This document shows positions 8,586 through 18,093 of a stretch of DNA of 64,000 nucleotides, one piece after another. How positions within the stretch are numbered: the first letter of the stretch is position 1; each line of letters begins with the position of its first letter. The notes beneath the pieces were generated by a model. The model ran no database searches. It had not been told where the DNA came from and worked only from the letters and a program-made list of their open reading frames with translations. The position numbers were made by a program, and so were the translations under genes. The stretch is from Myxococcus stipitatus DSM 14675 (GTDB taxonomy: Bacteria; Myxococcota; Myxococcia; Myxococcales; Myxococcaceae). The stretch lies in contig NC_020126.1 in assembly GCF_000331735.1 (NCBI RefSeq), positions 3,224,001-3,288,000 of the forward strand. The letters are read 5' to 3'.

Positions 8586-10484
8586 ATGTCGGTTGCGTTG
8601 GGGCCGCGCATGCTCCCGTGCCTCGTGTGGGTTCCTGACGCTCGTCAGTCAGGAGCCATTCCCACTCACGAGACGGCTCGCCTCAGGCGCTCCGTCTGGT
8701 GGGTCCTTCCTCTTCTCGCGTGTGTGGCTTGCTCTGGAAGCAGCTCCCCTGGGGGCGAGCCCGATGGAGGTTCTCACGACGCGGGCTGTGAGACTCCGGG
8801 CCCCACGGAGAATCCCCCAGTCGACGAGAAGAAGGACACGCTCGCCGCCAGCCGGCTGTTGCGCCGCGCGTCACTCGCGCTGCGGGGTGTGCCTCCGACG
8901 GATGCGGAGTACGCCGCGCAGGAGGCCGCGGGAGACGAGGCCGCGCAGCGCGCCTTCGTGGACAGCTTCGTGGACCGCACGCTGCACGAGCCGCTGTTCT
9001 ACCGGACGATGTTCGAGAAGGCGCGGGACTGGTTCGACATCCCGGTCATCGCCTCGACGGCGGACGCGCCGGAGTACGGTGCGCAGCAGCAGCGGACGGT
9101 GGAGTTGTGCAAGCCGGGCACCGCGAAGGCGGGCGCGTGGAAGTTCTACCGAGGGGACACGAAGGCGTGTGATGGCCTGAAGCCCGACGGCACCCCGGCC
9201 GATGAGACGACGCTGGAGCCCTGGTGGGCGCCGGGCACGACGGTGACGCTGGTGGGCTACGCGGGCAACACGTCGGAGACGGGCATCACCATGCCCAACG
9301 GCACGCCGACCCCCGTGAACTGCCGACAGGTGGGCCCCGAGGGCACGTGTGGCTGCGGCCCCAACGCCGTGCGCTGCCACGCCGACCACGGCACCTACCC
9401 GGGCCACGAGAACTTCGTCATCCACAACGCGCAGGGACAGCGCCGGTTGCTCTTCGAGGAGCCCGCGCGCCTCTTCGCGCACCTGGCCTGGTACGACCGT
9501 CCCGCGACGGACCTCATCCTGGGGACGTACTCCGTGGGGCCCACGCGCGTGCAGGCCGCCTATGTCAGCCAGGCGCTGGCCGGTGGCCTGACGGCGCTGC
9601 ACGAGGATGACTCGTGGTGGCGTCCGGAGCGCTACTCGCAGGCGCCCATCGACCCCGAGCACACGCCGGGAGACCCGTATGCCTGGCGCGAGTACTCGGT
9701 GCCCGCGCGCAATCCCTTCCTCATCGCGGACCGGGACTACCGTTTCGACCCGCGCACGCAGACGGGTGCGGTTCGCGGGGTCCCCGCCGCGGGCATCCTC
9801 ACGAGCATCGGCTTCCTCGCGGGCTATCCGCGCGAGCGCTTGAGAGGGGCCCGGGCGCTGGAGATCCTCGCGTGCGAGGTCTTCTCCCCGCCCCAAGGAC
9901 AGACGTTCAATGAGTACCGCCGGGACCCGGGGACGGAGGGGACATGCCAGCACTGCCACCGCCGGCTGGACCCCGCGGCCATCCACTTCAAGCGCTACGC
10001 GAAGCACAGCAGCGCGTTCGAGGGCTGGGGCGCGAAGTACTTCATGCCGGGCGTGGGCACCGCGTGGCACTGGCCCGTGGCGTGGCGGAAGGGACAGTTC
10101 CCCTACGGAGGAGACCCGTACAGCCATTGGAATCGGTGGTACCAGCCGGACACGCTCCTGACGCCCGTCACGGAGGCGCAGGCGACGGCGAACCCGGAGT
10201 CGCTCTTCATCGACTTCCTGCCGTCGGACCAGACGCTGCTGGGCCAGGTGAGTGATGGGACCATCGGACCGCTGGGCTTCGCGAAGCTCATCGTCGCGTC
10301 GGGCTCGTTCGACCGCTGCGTCGTGCGGCACATGCACGCGCAGGTGATGGGGCGGGACATCGACCCGGCCGCGGAGGCGGGCTACCTGGAGGCGCAGGTG
10401 AAGCGCTTCGTCGAGGGCGGCCGGAAGATCCGCCCGTACGTCAAGTCCCTCACGCAGTCCAACCTGTTCAAGAGGGGGCACTGA
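8586..10484 (+). CDS. DUF1588-type secreted cytochrome-like lipoprotein
   Basis: A 632-residue lipoprotein. The hydrophobic segment WWVLPLLACVAC with a following Ser/Gly-rich linker (SGSSSPGGEPDGG) marks a lipobox. The region LRRASLALRGVPPT resembles the start of PSD-type domains (Pfam PF07631-PF07637 group) known from planctomycetes and myxobacteria. A CQHCH heme c-type motif near residues 456-460 (TCQHCHRRLDPAA) is typical of the DUF1588 part. Function in the family is unknown; a role in extracytoplasmic electron transfer is inferred. Only one base separates its stop from the start of the next gene, and a third family member follows, so this is an operon. The ATG at 8586 gives an unusually long pre-signal stretch, so the true start may be an in-frame GTG near 8625. 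Confidence 0.75.
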   Translation: MSVALGPRMLPCLVWVPDARQSGAIPTHETARLRRSVWWVLPLLACVACSGSSSPGGEPDGGSHDAGCETPGPTENPPVDEKKDTLAASRLLRRASLALRGVPPTDAEYAAQEAAGDEAAQRAFVDSFVDRTLHEPLFYRTMFEKARDWFDIPVIASTADAPEYGAQQQRTVELCKPGTAKAGAWKFYRGDTKACDGLKPDGTPADETTLEPWWAPGTTVTLVGYAGNTSETGITMPNGTPTPVNCRQVGPEGTCGCGPNAVRCHADHGTYPGHENFVIHNAQGQRRLLFEEPARLFAHLAWYDRPATDLILGTYSVGPTRVQAAYVSQALAGGLTALHEDDSWWRPERYSQAPIDPEHTPGDPYAWREYSVPARNPFLIADRDYRFDPRTQTGAVRGVPAAGILTSIGFLAGYPRERLRGARALEILACEVFSPPQGQTFNEYRRDPGTEGTCQHCHRRLDPAAIHFKRYAKHSSAFEGWGAKYFMPGVGTAWHWPVAWRKGQFPYGGDPYSHWNRWYQPDTLLTPVTEAQATANPESLFIDFLPSDQTLLGQVSDGTIGPLGFAKLIVASGSFDRCVVRHMHAQVMGRDIDPAAEAGYLEAQVKRFVEGGRKIRPYVKSLTQSNLFKRGH

Positions 10485-10485
10485 C

Positions 10486-11493
10486 ATGCGCCGCTTCGGA
10501 TTCGTGGTTCTCGCGGCCGTGTCCCTGGCGTGTGGTCAGCAGGACGGTGCGCCCGCGCCAGTGGCGACCCAGTCGCAGCAGTCGACGTGTGTTCCTCCTC
10601 CGGGCGCGGAGACGAAGCGCGTCTACGAGGGCCTCAAGCCGCACTGCGAGGGCTGCCACGTCCAGGGCAATCGGGGGTACTTCGCGTCGCTCGATGCGTT
10701 CCAGGGCTTGATTGTCGCCGACACCCGCATGGTGAAGGCGGGCACGCCGGATGAGAGCGAGCTGGTCCGGCTCTTGGAGGGCAAGGGCACCGGTGCCTTC
10801 AAGCAGATGCCCATCGGCCAGAAGTCCTACGCGCAGCTCGTCACGGACGGAACGGCCTCGCTGACGATGGAGAGCATCCGCGCCTGGGTGCGGGAGCTGG
10901 GCGCCCAGCAGCGGGGGAGCGAGCCGAACGTGGACGCGCCGCGCATCACCCGCAAGAGCGCCAACCAGATGCAGCGGGCCCTCTACCAACAGCTGGGCCT
11001 GGTGCACGACGACTTCTACATCGTGGGCCTGGAGCACAACATCCCCATGGCGGAGATGCGCGACGGGGACCACCTGCCGCTGTTGAGCCCGGATGCGCTG
11101 CCCATGCCTCGGCAGAAGGGGACGGAGGAGCGCTACCACGGGCTGGGCGGTGGCTCCACGGTGCGGCAGATCTCCGAGGACCGCACGGCCTCGCCGACCT
11201 TCGCCCTGACGCTCACGCAGGTCTCCCAGCGGTGGTGCCGTCGCGCGCTGGGGAAGGCGGGCAACACGGCGCTGTTCCCCACGGGGACGGTGCGCACCGC
11301 GAACCCCGTGGACGTGAAGGCGACGCTGCGCCGCTGGTCACTGCACTTCCTGGGCGAGCGCTTCACCGACGCGCAGGTGGAGGACCTCTACACGAAGGTC
11401 TTCGTCCCGCTGTCGACGCCCACCGATACCGAGCCCGAGTACGTGGGCACCTGCTCCTACTTCATTCGCCACCCGCGCTGGATTTTCTACTGA
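10486..11493 (+). CDS. c-type cytochrome lipoprotein of the DUF1588/DUF1501 operon
   Basis: A 335-residue protein with a signal peptide and lipobox (VVLAAVSLACGQQ), followed by a cytochrome-c-like domain holding a single CEGCH heme motif (residues about 57-61, in LKPHCEGCHVQGNRGYF). A possible distal Met lies in KQMPIG. The middle region (ITRKSANQMQRALYQQLGL) and the C-terminus (YVGTCSYFIRHPRWIFY) are typical of proteins paired with DUF1501 genes but have no assigned function. It sits 1 base after the DUF1588-type gene and 10 bases before the DUF1501 gene, so the three are almost certainly translated from one mRNA and may form an envelope redox complex. Confidence 0.8.
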   Translation: MRRFGFVVLAAVSLACGQQDGAPAPVATQSQQSTCVPPPGAETKRVYEGLKPHCEGCHVQGNRGYFASLDAFQGLIVADTRMVKAGTPDESELVRLLEGKGTGAFKQMPIGQKSYAQLVTDGTASLTMESIRAWVRELGAQQRGSEPNVDAPRITRKSANQMQRALYQQLGLVHDDFYIVGLEHNIPMAEMRDGDHLPLLSPDALPMPRQKGTEERYHGLGGGSTVRQISEDRTASPTFALTLTQVSQRWCRRALGKAGNTALFPTGTVRTANPVDVKATLRRWSLHFLGERFTDAQVEDLYTKVFVPLSTPTDTEPEYVGTCSYFIRHPRWIFY

Positions 11494-11503
11494 GGCCGCC
11501 ACC

Positions 11504-13099
11504 ATGAAGCTCTCACGACGCAATCTCTTTCAGGCGGCCCTTGGGGCAGCGCAGGTGGGGCTCCTGGCTCGGTATGGGTTCCCCGCGGCGTCCGCGCAGG
11601 TGGGGCGCCACCGGCCCACGAAGCTGCTCGCCATCTGGCTGGACGGAGGGCTCCACTGGGAGACCTACTTCTCGCCGATGACTCGGGCGGGCATCAACAA
11701 GTACATCCCCCTGCCCACGGGCGGCTACCTGCCCTGGGGCTTCGTGCCCGAGCAGGTGGAGAACTACGACCGCTCACCGGTGGACCTGGATGCGCCCGGC
11801 GTGGTGCGCAAGCTGCGCGGGCCGGTGGCCTGGAACTGGGACAACCCCAAGGACACCAGCGGCATCCACCCCGGCTCGCAGGGCCAGCATCGCTACCGGC
11901 CCTATGGCTACGCGTGGGCCAATCCCAAGTACAAGCTCTACGAGAAGGCGGCCCTGCTCGTGGGCGCGGACCAGGGCACGGCCGCGCACCAGAGCGGCAT
12001 CATCGCGAGCATGTCCGGCGTCGCGGGGGCGACGTTCCGCGCGCCCGCGGTGCACGGTGTCATCGCCAACGCGATGTACAAGCGCTTCCCGGACCGGCCC
12101 ATCCCCAGCGTCAACCTGGGCGGGCCGCTGCCGCGCGCGCTGGGCCTGCCGACGGTGGCGAACCCCACGGTGCTGGCCTCGGCGGCCTCCGTGGAGCCGA
12201 CGCTGTCCGACAAGCGCGAGAGCACCTGGAAGGGGCTGCGCACGCGCCAGGACATTCCCGACGTGGGCTATGACGGCGCGTCGCTGTCGGGGACGGTGCC
12301 TTCCACCGCGGTGGACGCGGCGCTGCTCGAGGCGGTGCGCAAGGAGCGCGGCATCTCCAGCGCGGGCTCCGACGACATGATGGAGCAGCTCTACGACACG
12401 TACAAAGGGGCCAGCCGGACCATCCGGCGCGACATCCTCAGCGTGCTCGGCACCACGCCGCAGTGGGAGCACCTCAAGAACGACCCGGACTATCCGGTGG
12501 ACTGGAATGCGTGCATCGGCCTGGCGGACTCATGCGGTTCGTCGGCGTCCATGGGGCCGTATGGCTTCGCGCTCCAGTTGTTGAAGTCGGACCTGGTGAC
12601 GTCCGTCAACATGCGCGCGACGAGCATCAGCAACGCCTCCTTCGACACGCACAGCGCGACGGGCGTGATGATGCACACCAACTTCATGCGCATCGCGATG
12701 GAGTCGGTGGGCCGCATCTGCCTGGAGATGAGCCTGACGCCCAGCAAGTCGGACCCGTCCCGCACGCTGCTGGATGAGACGCTGGTGTATGTCTACAGCG
12801 ACTTCGGGCGGACGTTCCCCAAGCGCGGCAGCGACCACCACCCGGCGACGTGCGCCATCCTCGTGGGCGGGGGCATCCAGGGCAACCAGATGATTGGTGG
12901 CTATGACGAGCGGTCGGATGGCTCGCCCATGGGCCTGCCCGTGACGCTGCTGGAGGAGGGCGGCGAGCGCGCCACCCGCACGCCGCGTTCGCAGGACATC
13001 GCGGCGACCGTGCTCAACGCCTTCGGCCTGGAGCCTGGGAAGGACTTCTTCATCCCCGGTGGGTTCGGCGTCTACGACGGCGTCGTGCGGCCTGGGTGA
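11504..13099 (+). CDS. DUF1501 family Tat-exported protein
   Basis: A 531-residue protein with a twin-arginine signal (KLSRRNLFQAALGAAQVGLLARYG) and an alkaline-phosphatase/sulfatase-like superfamily body. Seen: KLLAIWLDGGLHWETYFSP at the mature N-terminus (a metal-site-like DGG), SFDTHSATGVMM and YSDFGRTFPKRGSDHHPA near the C-terminus, all typical of DUF1501. Family function is unknown. It is the last gene of the trio starting at 8586, and the conserved pairing of DUF1501 with heme proteins suggests one envelope pathway. The ATG follows the upstream stop by 10 bases. No hairpin with a T-tract was seen after the stop. Confidence 0.85.
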   Translation: MKLSRRNLFQAALGAAQVGLLARYGFPAASAQVGRHRPTKLLAIWLDGGLHWETYFSPMTRAGINKYIPLPTGGYLPWGFVPEQVENYDRSPVDLDAPGVVRKLRGPVAWNWDNPKDTSGIHPGSQGQHRYRPYGYAWANPKYKLYEKAALLVGADQGTAAHQSGIIASMSGVAGATFRAPAVHGVIANAMYKRFPDRPIPSVNLGGPLPRALGLPTVANPTVLASAASVEPTLSDKRESTWKGLRTRQDIPDVGYDGASLSGTVPSTAVDAALLEAVRKERGISSAGSDDMMEQLYDTYKGASRTIRRDILSVLGTTPQWEHLKNDPDYPVDWNACIGLADSCGSSASMGPYGFALQLLKSDLVTSVNMRATSISNASFDTHSATGVMMHTNFMRIAMESVGRICLEMSLTPSKSDPSRTLLDETLVYVYSDFGRTFPKRGSDHHPATCAILVGGGIQGNQMIGGYDERSDGSPMGLPVTLLEEGGERATRTPRSQDIAATVLNAFGLEPGKDFFIPGGFGVYDGVVRPG

Positions 13100-13159
13100 C
13101 GGCCACCGGCCCTGCGCTATCCTCCGAGGCTTCCACCAGGAGAGGGGAGCTTCGGGCGC

Positions 13160-14470
13160 ATGGCGGTGAAGACGGCAGCGTGGGGGCGGGAGGTGTCCGC
13201 GCGGGAGGTCTGGGCTCGGGTCGAAGAGGCCGGGCCCCCCGCGTGGCGTGAGCGGCTCGCGGCGTGGTGGAAGGGCGTCTCGCAGGGGGAGGTCCTCCTG
13301 CATGAGGGGGACCTCGTGGCCGACTCGCTGGTGGTCGGCCCCAAGTCGCTGGTGGTCTCCGGGAGCGTCCGGCTCGAGGGCCTCCTGGAGGATGGTCATC
13401 AGGCGGACCACACGCTGCTGGTGGTGCTGGGGGACCTGGAGGTGGAGAACCTCGCGACGTTCTCCGCCATCTTCGTCGCGGGGAAGGTCTCGATCCGGGG
13501 CCTGCTCGTCGGCGATTCGCTGGGCGATGACGTCTTCTGCGTCGGCGGTGGGCTGAAGGCCCGGGCGCTCGTGGAGGCGCACCATCACATCCAGGTGATG
13601 GGCCCGCTGGATGTGGAGGTCTTCGTGGGGAACCTCCTCGCTGCCTCGGGGGCGCCTCGTCAGAAGCTGGAGCCTCACGAGGCCCTGCTGAAAGGGGCCT
13701 GGACGGCCGAGGAGGAGGACGAGGACGGCGTCGTGGACTCGACGCTGGACCGGCGGGGGTTGGTGGCGATGCTGCGCGCGGGAAAACCCGTGCTGGCGGA
13801 TGTCCGGCTGGGGCCCGTGGAGAAGGCCATCGCCGCGGCGCGGGAGAAGCTGGCGCAGGGTGGGAAGGCGCCTCGGCTGGGGCTCTCGCTCAAGAAGCTG
13901 AAGGCCGTGCCGGAGGCGGTGTTCTCGCTCACGGGGCTGGAGGGACTGACGCTCGACTCGAACCCCATCGAGGAGCTCTCGCCGCGCATCGGTGAACTGC
14001 GCTCGCTCCGCACGCTCAACCTGGAGAGCCTGCCGTTGAAGGCGCTGCCCGACGAGCTGTGCCGGCTCCCCGCGCTCAAGACGTTGAGCCTGCGCTACTG
14101 CAACCACCTGGCGCGGCTTCCGGACGCGTTCGATGAGCTGGGGGCGCTGGAGGAGCTGTACCTGGATGCGCTGGGGATGGAGACCTTCCCCGAGGTGCTG
14201 ACTCGCCTGCCGAAGCTCAAGAAGCTCTGGTGGTGGCGCGTCAACGCGCTGAAGCCGGAGAAGGTCCAGGCGTTGGTGGCGGGCATCGGCCGGATGCCGA
14301 AGCTCACCCACTCGGGCTTCTTCCAAGGGGGGCTGAAGGTGCTGCCGGAGGACTTGTCTCCGCTCGCGCGGCTCAAGCAGTTCAAGCTGGGGCTGGACTC
14401 GATTCCGGAGGCGGAGGTCCAGCGTCTGGAGAAGGCGCTCCCGCCCGGCCGGCTGCACGTGGGCTACTAA
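13160..14470 (+). CDS. Beta-helix-like plus leucine-rich repeat protein
   Basis: A 436-residue protein without a signal peptide. Residues about 45-165 consist of short Val/Gly-rich strands (LVVGPKSLVVSGSVRLEGLL, LLVVLGDLEVENLATFSAIFVAGKVSIRGLL in order), resembling the right-handed beta-helix of bactofilin-like polymer-forming proteins. From about residue 230 there are leucine-rich repeats (LGLSLKKLKAVPEAVFSLTGLEGLTLDSN, then SLRTLNLESLPLKALPDELC and so on), about seven units, ending GRLHVGY. The LRR part suggests protein binding. The combination is unusual, and cytoplasmic location is inferred. A GGGGAG stretch lies upstream of the ATG. It stands alone, 61 bases after the DUF1501 gene. Confidence 0.75.
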   Translation: MAVKTAAWGREVSAREVWARVEEAGPPAWRERLAAWWKGVSQGEVLLHEGDLVADSLVVGPKSLVVSGSVRLEGLLEDGHQADHTLLVVLGDLEVENLATFSAIFVAGKVSIRGLLVGDSLGDDVFCVGGGLKARALVEAHHHIQVMGPLDVEVFVGNLLAASGAPRQKLEPHEALLKGAWTAEEEDEDGVVDSTLDRRGLVAMLRAGKPVLADVRLGPVEKAIAAAREKLAQGGKAPRLGLSLKKLKAVPEAVFSLTGLEGLTLDSNPIEELSPRIGELRSLRTLNLESLPLKALPDELCRLPALKTLSLRYCNHLARLPDAFDELGALEELYLDALGMETFPEVLTRLPKLKKLWWWRVNALKPEKVQALVAGIGRMPKLTHSGFFQGGLKVLPEDLSPLARLKQFKLGLDSIPEAEVQRLEKALPPGRLHVGY

Positions 14471-14614
14471 GCTTGGTCCCCCGCGCCAGGGGGAGAGGCG
14501 TGCGCCTCCTGTCCGTGTCGGTCCCCGGTCGCCCGGTCGAGCTCATGGAGCTTCCGGGCACATGGCGTCATGGCCACATGAGGACATTCACGCTGACGCG
14601 GGAGGCTGGTCGGG

Positions 14615-16705
14615 ATGCATCGTCTGTGGCGCCACATCCGGAGGTTCTTCCAGCTCCAGCCAGGCAGTCCCGCCTGGGCCTCGGGTGTCCGCGCGGCGCT
14701 GGCGGTCACCATCCCGTACTCGTTCGCCACGCTGATGGGCTTCAAGGACGCGGGGTGGACGGGGCTCACTGGCCTGCTCGTGACGCTGGCGAATCCAGGG
14801 GGCGCGTATCGCGGGCGGGCCCGGGTGATGGGCGCGGTGACGGTGCTGGGGGCGCTCGTGGGAGCTGGCGCCGCGTTGGCGGGAGGGCGGCTGTGGTGGG
14901 ACGCCTCGCTGTTGTTGGTGGGGGTCTTCGCGATGTCCTTCGTGCGCTGCTATGGCGATACGGCGGGCTCCATCGGCGAGAAGCTCGCGGTGATCTTCGT
15001 GGCCTCGCTGGGGGCGCATGCGGTGGGCGTGGACGCGGCGCTGACTCGCGGGGGCGCGCTCCTGTTGGGAGGCGGCTGGGCGATGTTGCAGTCGCTGGTG
15101 CTCTGGCCGGTGCATCCGTATCGGCCCTCGCGCAGGGCCATCGCGTATGTGTACACGTCGCTCGCGGAGGGGGCTCGGGACCTGGCGACGCTGTCTCGCG
15201 AGGGGGCCCCGGCGGAGGTCTGGGCCGCGACGACGACGCGGCACATGCCGGTGCGGCTGAAGATAGAACGGGCGCGCGAGACGCTGGCCGCCACGCGCGT
15301 GGGGCGCTCGGATGAGTCGCAGCGCGGGGAGCACCTGCTCGTGCTGCTGGAGTTGAGCGAGCAGCTCTTGGGGGTGCTGTTCGCCCTGGCGCAGTCCATG
15401 GAGGTGGCGAGCCCCGAGCGGCGGCTGCGGGCGGTCCGGGAGGAAGTCGCGCGGGTGTGTGATTGGTATGTGGCGATATCGGACCGGGTGGCGGCGGTGG
15501 CCATCGCGCCGGACACGGTGGCGGTCTACTGGCCTCGCTATCCCACGAACCGCGAGGAGCTGGGGCAGCGCGGGAAGTGGCTGCGGGTGGTGCCCGTCTC
15601 GGTGACGGAGCTGCTCACCCGGCTGCGAAGCCACACGTCCGCGGCGCAGCGGGCCGCGATGGCCATGCGGCGAGGAGACCCGGTGGACCTGCGTGACCCC
15701 GAGTCGCTGCTGCTGGTGGGCGAGCGAAGGCCGTTGTTGCAGCCGCTGTGGGCGAACCTGAACTCGCGGTCCGTCGTGTTGCGCCATGCGCTGAGGGCGG
15801 GGACTATCGCCTCCATCGCGTTGGTGCTCACGCGGGTGATGGGGTTGGGGGAGGCGTACTGGGTGGTGCTGTCGGCCATCGGCATCCTCCAGCCGTACTC
15901 GGCGAACACGGAGGAGCGTGCGCTCCAGCGTGTCACGGGGACGCTGTTGGGCGGCACGCTCGCGGCGGTGATTGCGACGGGAGTGGGGTCGCCCTGGGTG
16001 TTGATTCTGGTGATTGGCGTGCTGACGGCGACGTCGGTGTCGCTGCTGCCGCTCAACTTCGGCGCGTTCCAGATTCTCCTCACGCCGGACTTCCTCCTGC
16101 TGGCGACGCTGAGCGCGGGGGATTGGTCCGTGGCGGAGAACCGGGCGCTGGGGGTGTTGGTGGCGTGTGTGCTCGCGCTCGCGGGGGTGTGGTTGCTGTG
16201 GCCTTATCCGGAGCGCCGGAGGTTCCCGGATGCGGTCGCGACGGTGCTGCGCGCGGATGGGCACTACTTCCGGCAGGTGGCGGCGAGCCAGGACATCCGG
16301 GAGCCTCGGGTGGGGGCGGCGAGGAGGGCGCTGGGCCTGGCGATGCTCGACGCGGAGGCGTCCTTCGAGCGGCTCATGGCCGAGTACCGAGGCCCCGCGT
16401 ACCGACTGGAGCCCGCGATGGCGCTGCTCACGTACTCGCGGCGCCTGGCCGCGTCGGTGACGGCGCTGGGGGAGCAGAAGGCCGTCACCCCGTCATCGGA
16501 GGTGCTCGACGTGGTGGCGAGCAAGGCGAGCGGGACCTTGGACGCGCTCGCGGATTCGCTGCGGGAAGGGAAGTCCCCTCCGCCGATGCCCGAGCTGCCT
16601 TTGCGCCGCATCGCCAATGACCCGGTGTCGGGGAAGCTGGTGGAGCGTGTGCCTCGCCAGCTCGAAATCCTCCATGGCGCGGTGGAGAAGCTCTCGGTGA
16701 CCTGA
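14615..16705 (+). CDS. FUSC-family inner-membrane exporter
   Basis: A 696-residue integral membrane protein with two membrane blocks. The first, residues about 20-170 (ALAVTIPYSFATLMGF, LLVTLANPGGAYRGRA, VTVLGALVGAGAALAGG), and the second, about 390-540, are each followed by a long helical cytoplasmic part, the arrangement of the FUSC/YccS/AaeB group (fusaric-acid and aromatic-acid efflux). The motif NPGGAYRGRARVMGAV matches the conserved loop after the third helix of these transporters. The substrate cannot be read from sequence. No HlyD-type adaptor gene is next to it, which is unlike aaeAB. GGGAGG lies 8 bases before the ATG. Confidence 0.85.
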   Translation: MHRLWRHIRRFFQLQPGSPAWASGVRAALAVTIPYSFATLMGFKDAGWTGLTGLLVTLANPGGAYRGRARVMGAVTVLGALVGAGAALAGGRLWWDASLLLVGVFAMSFVRCYGDTAGSIGEKLAVIFVASLGAHAVGVDAALTRGGALLLGGGWAMLQSLVLWPVHPYRPSRRAIAYVYTSLAEGARDLATLSREGAPAEVWAATTTRHMPVRLKIERARETLAATRVGRSDESQRGEHLLVLLELSEQLLGVLFALAQSMEVASPERRLRAVREEVARVCDWYVAISDRVAAVAIAPDTVAVYWPRYPTNREELGQRGKWLRVVPVSVTELLTRLRSHTSAAQRAAMAMRRGDPVDLRDPESLLLVGERRPLLQPLWANLNSRSVVLRHALRAGTIASIALVLTRVMGLGEAYWVVLSAIGILQPYSANTEERALQRVTGTLLGGTLAAVIATGVGSPWVLILVIGVLTATSVSLLPLNFGAFQILLTPDFLLLATLSAGDWSVAENRALGVLVACVLALAGVWLLWPYPERRRFPDAVATVLRADGHYFRQVAASQDIREPRVGAARRALGLAMLDAEASFERLMAEYRGPAYRLEPAMALLTYSRRLAASVTALGEQKAVTPSSEVLDVVASKASGTLDALADSLREGKSPPPMPELPLRRIANDPVSGKLVERVPRQLEILHGAVEKLSVT

Positions 16706-16871
16706 CGCGCCTCTCGCGGCGAGAGGTGCATGCCCGCATGCCCAGGGCGACGCGTGACCATGCGTCCGCGGACACTCCAGGTGTTCATGACGGCGCAGCT
16801 GGTGGTGGGGCCTTGTCGTGGAGCTGACAGGGGCACGGCGGCAGCGAGCCCATGGATGGTAGTTGCTTCGG

Positions 16872-18083
16872 ATGAACCGGCACGGACTTCGTGGGGTGGT
16901 GGCCAGTGTGTTGCTGGGATGGTGCGTGGCCTCGGCCTTCGCGGTGCCAGCGGCGCCGAACTGGCTGCCGGCCTTCACCGCGCCGATGCACCCGTCCGCT
17001 TCGGGCCTGGAGCCTGGAGACCTCGCGGGGCCGAGCTTCAAGAACCAGACGGTGCGCATGTTCGTGCGCCCCACGCTCGCGGGCCCTCGGCTGCGACTGG
17101 TGCTGAGCAACCAGTACGGCACGGCGCCTCTTCGCGTGGAAGCCGTGCGCGTGGCCTTGCGGGTCGGGGGCAACGCCATCGACCCCTCGACGGACCGGGA
17201 GGTTCGCTTCAGCGGGGCCTCGGTCGTCGTCATCCCTCCCGGCCGGACCGCCACCAGCGAGCCCATCTCCCTCGCCGTCGATGGCCGCCGTGATGTCGCC
17301 GTCTCTCTCTTCTTCCTGGAGCGCTCGGGCGCGGTGTCCTGGCACCTCCAGGGGACTCGGACGACCGCTGTCTCCGCGACAGGCAACCAGACCGCGGCGA
17401 GGACCTTCGAGCCCGCGCTCACCACCCGCGGCCTCTACTTCCTCGCCGCCGTGCACGTGGACGCGGCCCCGGACGCATCGCTCGTCGTGGCGTTCGGTGA
17501 CTCCATCACCGATGGCGCGGGCAGCACCGTGGACCTGGAGACCTCATGGCCCGCCCGGCTGTTCCACCGGCTCTCCACACGAGGCGGCAAGCCCGTGGGT
17601 GTCCTCAACGCGGGCCTCGGAGGCAACCGCCTCCTGAGCGACGGCTACGGCCCCAAGGGACTGCACCGCTTCGAACGCGACGTGCTCGCCCAGCGCGGCG
17701 TCAAGGCCGTCATCCTCCTGGAAGGCATCAACGACATCGGCCGCGCGCCACCTGGAGGCCTGGACGCCGCGCGCATCATCGAGGGCTACCGGCAGCTCAT
17801 CCAGCGCGCTCGGGACAAGGGCCTGAAGGTGTACGGCGGCACGCTGACGCCCATGGCCGGCCACGCCTACTTCACCCCGGAGCACGAGGCCCTGCGCGAG
17901 GCCGTGAACGCCTGGATTCGCGGCTCGGGTGCCTTCGACGCGGTGGTGGACTTCGAGGCGGCGGTGAGAGACCCCGCCCACCCCGATGCCATGCCCGCGT
18001 CCCTGACGGTGGACGGCCTGCATCCCAATGACCTGGGCTACGAGGGCATGGCCCAGGCCATCGACCTTCGACTGCTGGAGTGA
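16872..18083 (+). CDS. Secreted SGNH/GDSL-family esterase
   Basis: A 403-residue secreted hydrolase. A signal peptide (GVVASVLLGWCVASAFAVPAAP) is followed by a beta-rich N-terminal domain (residues about 30-200) and an SGNH hydrolase domain. All four blocks are visible: FGDSITDGAG (catalytic Ser), NAGLGGNRLL (oxyanion Gly), EGINDIG (oxyanion Asn) and VDGLHPND (catalytic Asp and His). It probably cleaves acyl or acetyl esters of polysaccharides or lipids outside the cytoplasm; the substrate is unknown. Starting at the ATG at 16872 gives the signal peptide without the extra TTG-started residues. It converges with the desaturase gene, whose stop is only 10 bases away. Confidence 0.9.
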   Translation: MNRHGLRGVVASVLLGWCVASAFAVPAAPNWLPAFTAPMHPSASGLEPGDLAGPSFKNQTVRMFVRPTLAGPRLRLVLSNQYGTAPLRVEAVRVALRVGGNAIDPSTDREVRFSGASVVVIPPGRTATSEPISLAVDGRRDVAVSLFFLERSGAVSWHLQGTRTTAVSATGNQTAARTFEPALTTRGLYFLAAVHVDAAPDASLVVAFGDSITDGAGSTVDLETSWPARLFHRLSTRGGKPVGVLNAGLGGNRLLSDGYGPKGLHRFERDVLAQRGVKAVILLEGINDIGRAPPGGLDAARIIEGYRQLIQRARDKGLKVYGGTLTPMAGHAYFTPEHEALREAVNAWIRGSGAFDAVVDFEAAVRDPAHPDAMPASLTVDGLHPNDLGYEGMAQAIDLRLLE

Positions 18084-18093
18084 CGCGCTCGCG

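Noticed and set aside
8871-10487. 538-codon minus-strand open frame
   Set aside because: Antisense to the DUF1588-type cytochrome gene; Arg/Val/Leu-rich composition with no domain.
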